Assembly (NCBI GenBank): GCA_030607635.1
Contig: JAUWJP010000075.1
Span: forward strand, 1 to 7,764
DNA length: 7,764 nt
Origin: Candidatus Aminicenantota bacterium
Lineage (GTDB): Bacteria; Acidobacteriota; Aminicenantia; Aminicenantales; Aminicenantaceae
Direction of reading: 5' to 3'
This document shows positions 5,650 through 7,764 of this stretch, in pieces; position 1 is the stretch's first letter; each line of letters starts with the position of its first letter. The position numbers and the translations under genes were made by a program. The notes below the pieces were generated by a model that made no database searches, was not told the origin of the DNA, and worked only from the letters and a program-made list of their open reading frames with translations.

Positions 5650-6108
5650 CTATTTAAGGCAATAAATCAAAAGCAAGATTTGCTTCATAGCCAGAAAGAG
5701 CCCGTCTATTTCTGCCTCTTCGCTCAGAGTATGTTTGTACCGGCCGTAAGTTCTCCCTAAATTCACAGAGAGGATGCCTTTTTCTATTCCCACGTTGGCT
5801 TCTGTGGAACCCAGAGGATCCACTTCTATTTCTTTAACCTCGAGAAATTTAAGAATATCAAAAACCGTCCTCACCAAAAAAGAATCCCCGGCTCCTAGAA
5901 TCTGATAAGCTTTTGACCGTTCATTGAGGTTCATTTCCAGTTCAACTCCCACTTCAGCGGCAACATCCCGGCAAATCTTTCGAATTTCTGTTTGGGCTTT
6001 CTCAAGCTCCTCCTGGTTGGCCGAACGAAGATCTACAGTAAAGTAAGACTCCTCAGAAACAGCATTCCTGACTTTTCCTCCTCCAATCATGCCAACATTA
6101 TATCAAAA
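5650..6108 (-). pseudogene. M20-family metallopeptidase, C-terminal remnant
   Basis: Only the C-terminal third of an M20 peptidase or deacylase remains. The reading starts in the dimerisation domain at YNVGMIGGGKVRNAVSEES, the family's 'YNVG-I-GG--VNA-P' region, continues through YFTVDLRS, and ends in the catalytic-domain tail with GSTEANVG, VNLGRTYG and YKHTLSEEAEIDG, which keeps the conserved zinc-ligand His. Immediately before YNVG there is an in-frame TGA (about 6109-6111). No M20 sequence is visible in the next 105 bases, so the HxD motif, catalytic Glu and most zinc ligands are gone. The ATG at 6090 is an internal Met and has no ribosome binding site. Full-length members have about 400 residues, so about 250 are missing. 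A deletion or rearrangement with its breakpoint near 6108 is the simplest explanation; misassembly is the alternative. No activity is expected. Confidence 0.85.
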
Positions 6109-6215
6109 CTGCCGATGCTCTCATAACGCGTCAAAAGGAACGGGAAAGTCTCATCTCAATCTTTAGCCCAGCATTCGCTGAGTCACCGAAATATAAAGTC
6201 AGGAAGTTTCAAAAA

Positions 6216-7057
6216 TTATTCGCTGTAGTATTTAATGACACGAATAACAGCTTGCTCACAGACCTTGCAGAATGGCTTCTTTCCTTTGGTAAACATCAGG
6301 CAGTCCAGCATAGGTCGATAGAGGCCTTTGGCCGAATAGCCAGCGCCCTCAAAAACGCCAACCTTATCTCTAAACCTGCTTTTTGAAAAATAATCATTCA
6401 CCTTCTTAGCATGGTCTCTGGAGAGTCGATCAGATTCTTGTTCAACCTTCTCTACTTCGGCTTGAGGGGCCTTTTCCCTTTTCATCCTTGTAATCTTTTC
6501 GTTTATTTCACGGCGTATCTTCTGGTAAGCCAGGTCTATTTTGTCAAAACTTTCCTTCTCCCAGGGGGTTGGAATTTCGATATGGGGAGTCAGCGAATCT
6601 TTCCATTTAATGTTCTTGGGATCAAGCAAAGCGGTGATATTAGGCTCTGCGGGCTCCACTCCTCTTGGATAAAACTCATTATAAGCTACAGAGGATGTGT
6701 AATATTCATCCGCGAGGCCGGCAAAGGAATGGCCAAACTCGTGGAGGAAGAGATACTCATACCACTGATTGTCAACCGTAAAGGTGCAGTACAGATTGTA
6801 GATTCCTCCCCCTCCGTAGCGTTTATGATTGATCATGATAAAAAGCGTGTCGTAGGGAACATGGGCCGCTATATCACGAAGGGATTTGTTGTCTTCTGTC
6901 AGGAGATAGCGTTCTGAGCCCAGAGAATTAAAGGTTGCATTGAGGGCAGTGTTTTTAAAGATTCCAGGTCGGGGTTCATCACAACCGCTTTCCTCTGAAG
7001 GTTTGAACACACCGTAGATATTGAACCTGTCTTTGTAAGTTTTGTAAGGTTCGTGGT
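6216..7057 (-). CDS. M64 (IgA-protease-type) zinc metallopeptidase, catalytic part after a frameshift
   Basis: This is the catalytic half of the secreted peptidase that begins at 7687. It is open from 7057 (LNHEPYKTYKDRFNIYGV) to the TAA at 6216. The GTG at 7010 lies within the family sequence and is not a likely start. FNIYGVFKPSEESGCDEP and YDTLFIMINHKRYGGGGIYN are M64-type segments. HEFGHSFAGLADEY (coding bases starting 6743, reading left) is the HExxHxxGxxD zinc site: His316, Glu317, His320 and probably Asp327 in the joined protein of about 490 residues. A charged, helical stretch (about residues 375-430, rich in Lys/Glu) follows, then a Cys-containing tail (MLDCLMFTKGKKPFCKVC) that may form disulfides. 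All catalytic residues are intact, so the enzyme would work if the frame were restored. M64 members were named after an IgA-cleaving clostridial protease; the substrate here is unknown. No terminator is evident downstream. Confidence 0.88.
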
Positions 7058-7687
7058 TTAAAAAATCTCGGTGAACCGCTTTAAATCTGCCTCAACCTTT
7101 TCTCCTTCCTCAGAGGTGTACCCTTCGGCGATGAAAGCTATGTCTACTTTCTCATGGGGACTCCCGTTTTTCCGAATTTCAAAGATTTTGACTTTTTTGT
7201 CTAAGTTTTCTTTTATGATGCTTACTGAAGAAGGGTCGATCTCCTGGCTGAAAAGAGGCAGAAGAATATTCTCTCGATTCCTCACTTCCAGAGTAAACCT
7301 GATGTTTTTCTTAGGGTAAGGAATGAGAATTGTCTCGTGATAAGCTCTTTTTATACCCTTTAGAGCCTGGTTAGTTGTCTTGTACTCACCGAAATAGCTA
7401 TCAAATCCTTTGGAGAAAATAAGCTGTCCTGATGAAGAATCGTAAATTTTAGCGTTGTAGCGGCCGTTGTCGAAGCTATCGATAAGGTTACGCTGGCTCC
7501 CTGCCCAGGTACTCTGCTCGTAAACCTGATCGACTGTGATCCATTCTTCTTTGGCATCTCCGATGTGAAAATAATCAAGGCGCATGGTTTTATCGACAAA
7601 ATAATCATCAAAGTTTAAAGATGTTTGAGCAGACAGGGCTCCTGGGATAAAGAGAATAACAATAATATATACAATGGCACGTCTCAT
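7058..7687 (-). CDS. M64 metallopeptidase, N-terminal part ending at a frameshift
   Basis: The first 209 residues of the same gene. MRRAIVYIIVILFIPGALSA is a clear type I signal peptide with cleavage after LSA, so the protein is exported. Residues about 30-130 (MRLDYFHIGDAKEE, DQVYEQSTWAGSQRNLID, LIFSKGFDSYFGEYKTT) match the M64 N-terminal domain. VDIAFIAEGYTSEE near 190 begins the peptidase domain. The frame ends at TAA in GAG-ATT-TTT-TAA. One extra T in the six-T run (7060-7065) would continue as EIF-LNHEPYK, exactly as family members read. A missing base from sequencing, a real mutation, or a -1 slip at T-TTT-TAA are all possible. The start ATG has GAGGAGG five bases upstream and overlaps the stop of the preceding gene as ATGA, so translation is probably coupled to it. 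Confidence 0.88.
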   Translation of the reverse strand: MRRAIVYIIVILFIPGALSAQTSLNFDDYFVDKTMRLDYFHIGDAKEEWITVDQVYEQSTWAGSQRNLIDSFDNGRYNAKIYDSSSGQLIFSKGFDSYFGEYKTTNQALKGIKRAYHETILIPYPKKNIRFTLEVRNRENILLPLFSQEIDPSSVSIIKENLDKKVKIFEIRKNGSPHEKVDIAFIAEGYTSEEGEKVEADLKRFTEIF

Positions 7688-7764
7688 GATTCCTCCTCGG
7701 ACTTTGGTCTATTTAAAATAGCTATCCCGCCCACCACTTCTTTAATGATCTTCACTGCAGCGGC
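7684..7764 (-). CDS. C-terminal end of an unidentified protein (partial)
   Basis: An open frame enters from the right edge and encodes 26 residues, AAAVKIIKEVVGGIAILNRP followed by a Ser/Glu-rich tail, before TGA at 7684-7686. The stop overlaps the M64 start by four bases (ATGA), typical of genes in one operon. The fragment is too short to identify; a small helix with VVGGIAIL could be a soluble core strand or part of a membrane helix. The overlap and the M64 ribosome binding site lying within its last codons are the main evidence that it is real. Confidence 0.65.
   Translation of the reverse strand, partial: AAAVKIIKEVVGGIAILNRPKSEEES

Noticed and set aside
6089..6111. TATAAT on the minus strand just before the M20 remnant
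   Set aside because: No acceptable -35 lies at 16-18 bp (TTGACG is 26 bp away), and the gene it would serve is truncated; treated as chance.
6411..6917. 168-codon plus-strand open frame inside the M64 gene
   Set aside because: It is antisense to the zinc-site coding region, where the minus strand gives an unambiguous M64 sequence; nothing in the translation resembles a protein family.

Overview
The window looks like a chromosomal segment of a Gram-negative bacterium. The FadL-type outer-membrane barrel, a predicted lipoprotein, and secreted or membrane-anchored enzymes with type I signal peptides imply an outer membrane and periplasm. Base composition is moderately AT-rich, and most genes carry a strong GGAGG-type ribosome binding site 5-8 bases from the start. 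The combination of an exported amidase with an N-terminal extension, an M64 peptidase, a FadL-like porin and many palindromic intergenic repeats fits an uncultured Aminicenantes- or Acidobacteria-like lineage. That assignment is inference from memory; no marker gene is present.

Layout, left to right. (1) Bases 1-1643, plus: most of an amidase-signature hydrolase with an N-terminal membrane or signal segment, cut at its 5' end by the window edge. (2) 1676-2476, minus: an unrecognised lipoprotein, convergent with the amidase; an 18-bp palindrome sits at the junction. (3) 2477-3045: a gene-free stretch with a candidate promoter/operator and a cluster of inverted repeats (a 25-bp perfect arm pair enclosing a second hairpin, a tandem T-rich repeat, a 13-bp perfect hairpin and an imperfect one). 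(4) 3046-4653, minus: a FadL/OMPP1-type barrel followed 30 bp later by a 65-residue conserved small protein, probably one operon. (5) 4654-5176: a divergent regulatory region with two good sigma70-like promoters, an AT-rich palindrome between them, and a possible short structured transcript. (6) 5177-5635, plus: free methionine-(R)-sulfoxide reductase (GAF type) with all three family cysteines. (7) 5650-6108, minus: the C-terminal third of an M20 metallopeptidase, a decayed remnant. (8) 6216-7687, minus: a secreted M64-family zinc metallopeptidase in two reading frames separated by a one-base shift at a homopolymer. (9) 7684-7764, minus: the tail of an unidentified gene whose stop codon overlaps the M64 start as ATGA.

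The genes do not form one pathway. A loose theme is degradation at the cell surface and periplasm (amidase, M64, former M20, FadL-type uptake), with one oxidative-repair enzyme. I found no defence system, CRISPR array, integrase, transposase or biosynthetic cluster, and no convincing new multi-gene system. The items most worth checking are the M64 frameshift, the repeat cluster at 2662-2853, and the possible small RNA or attenuator at 4845-4931.
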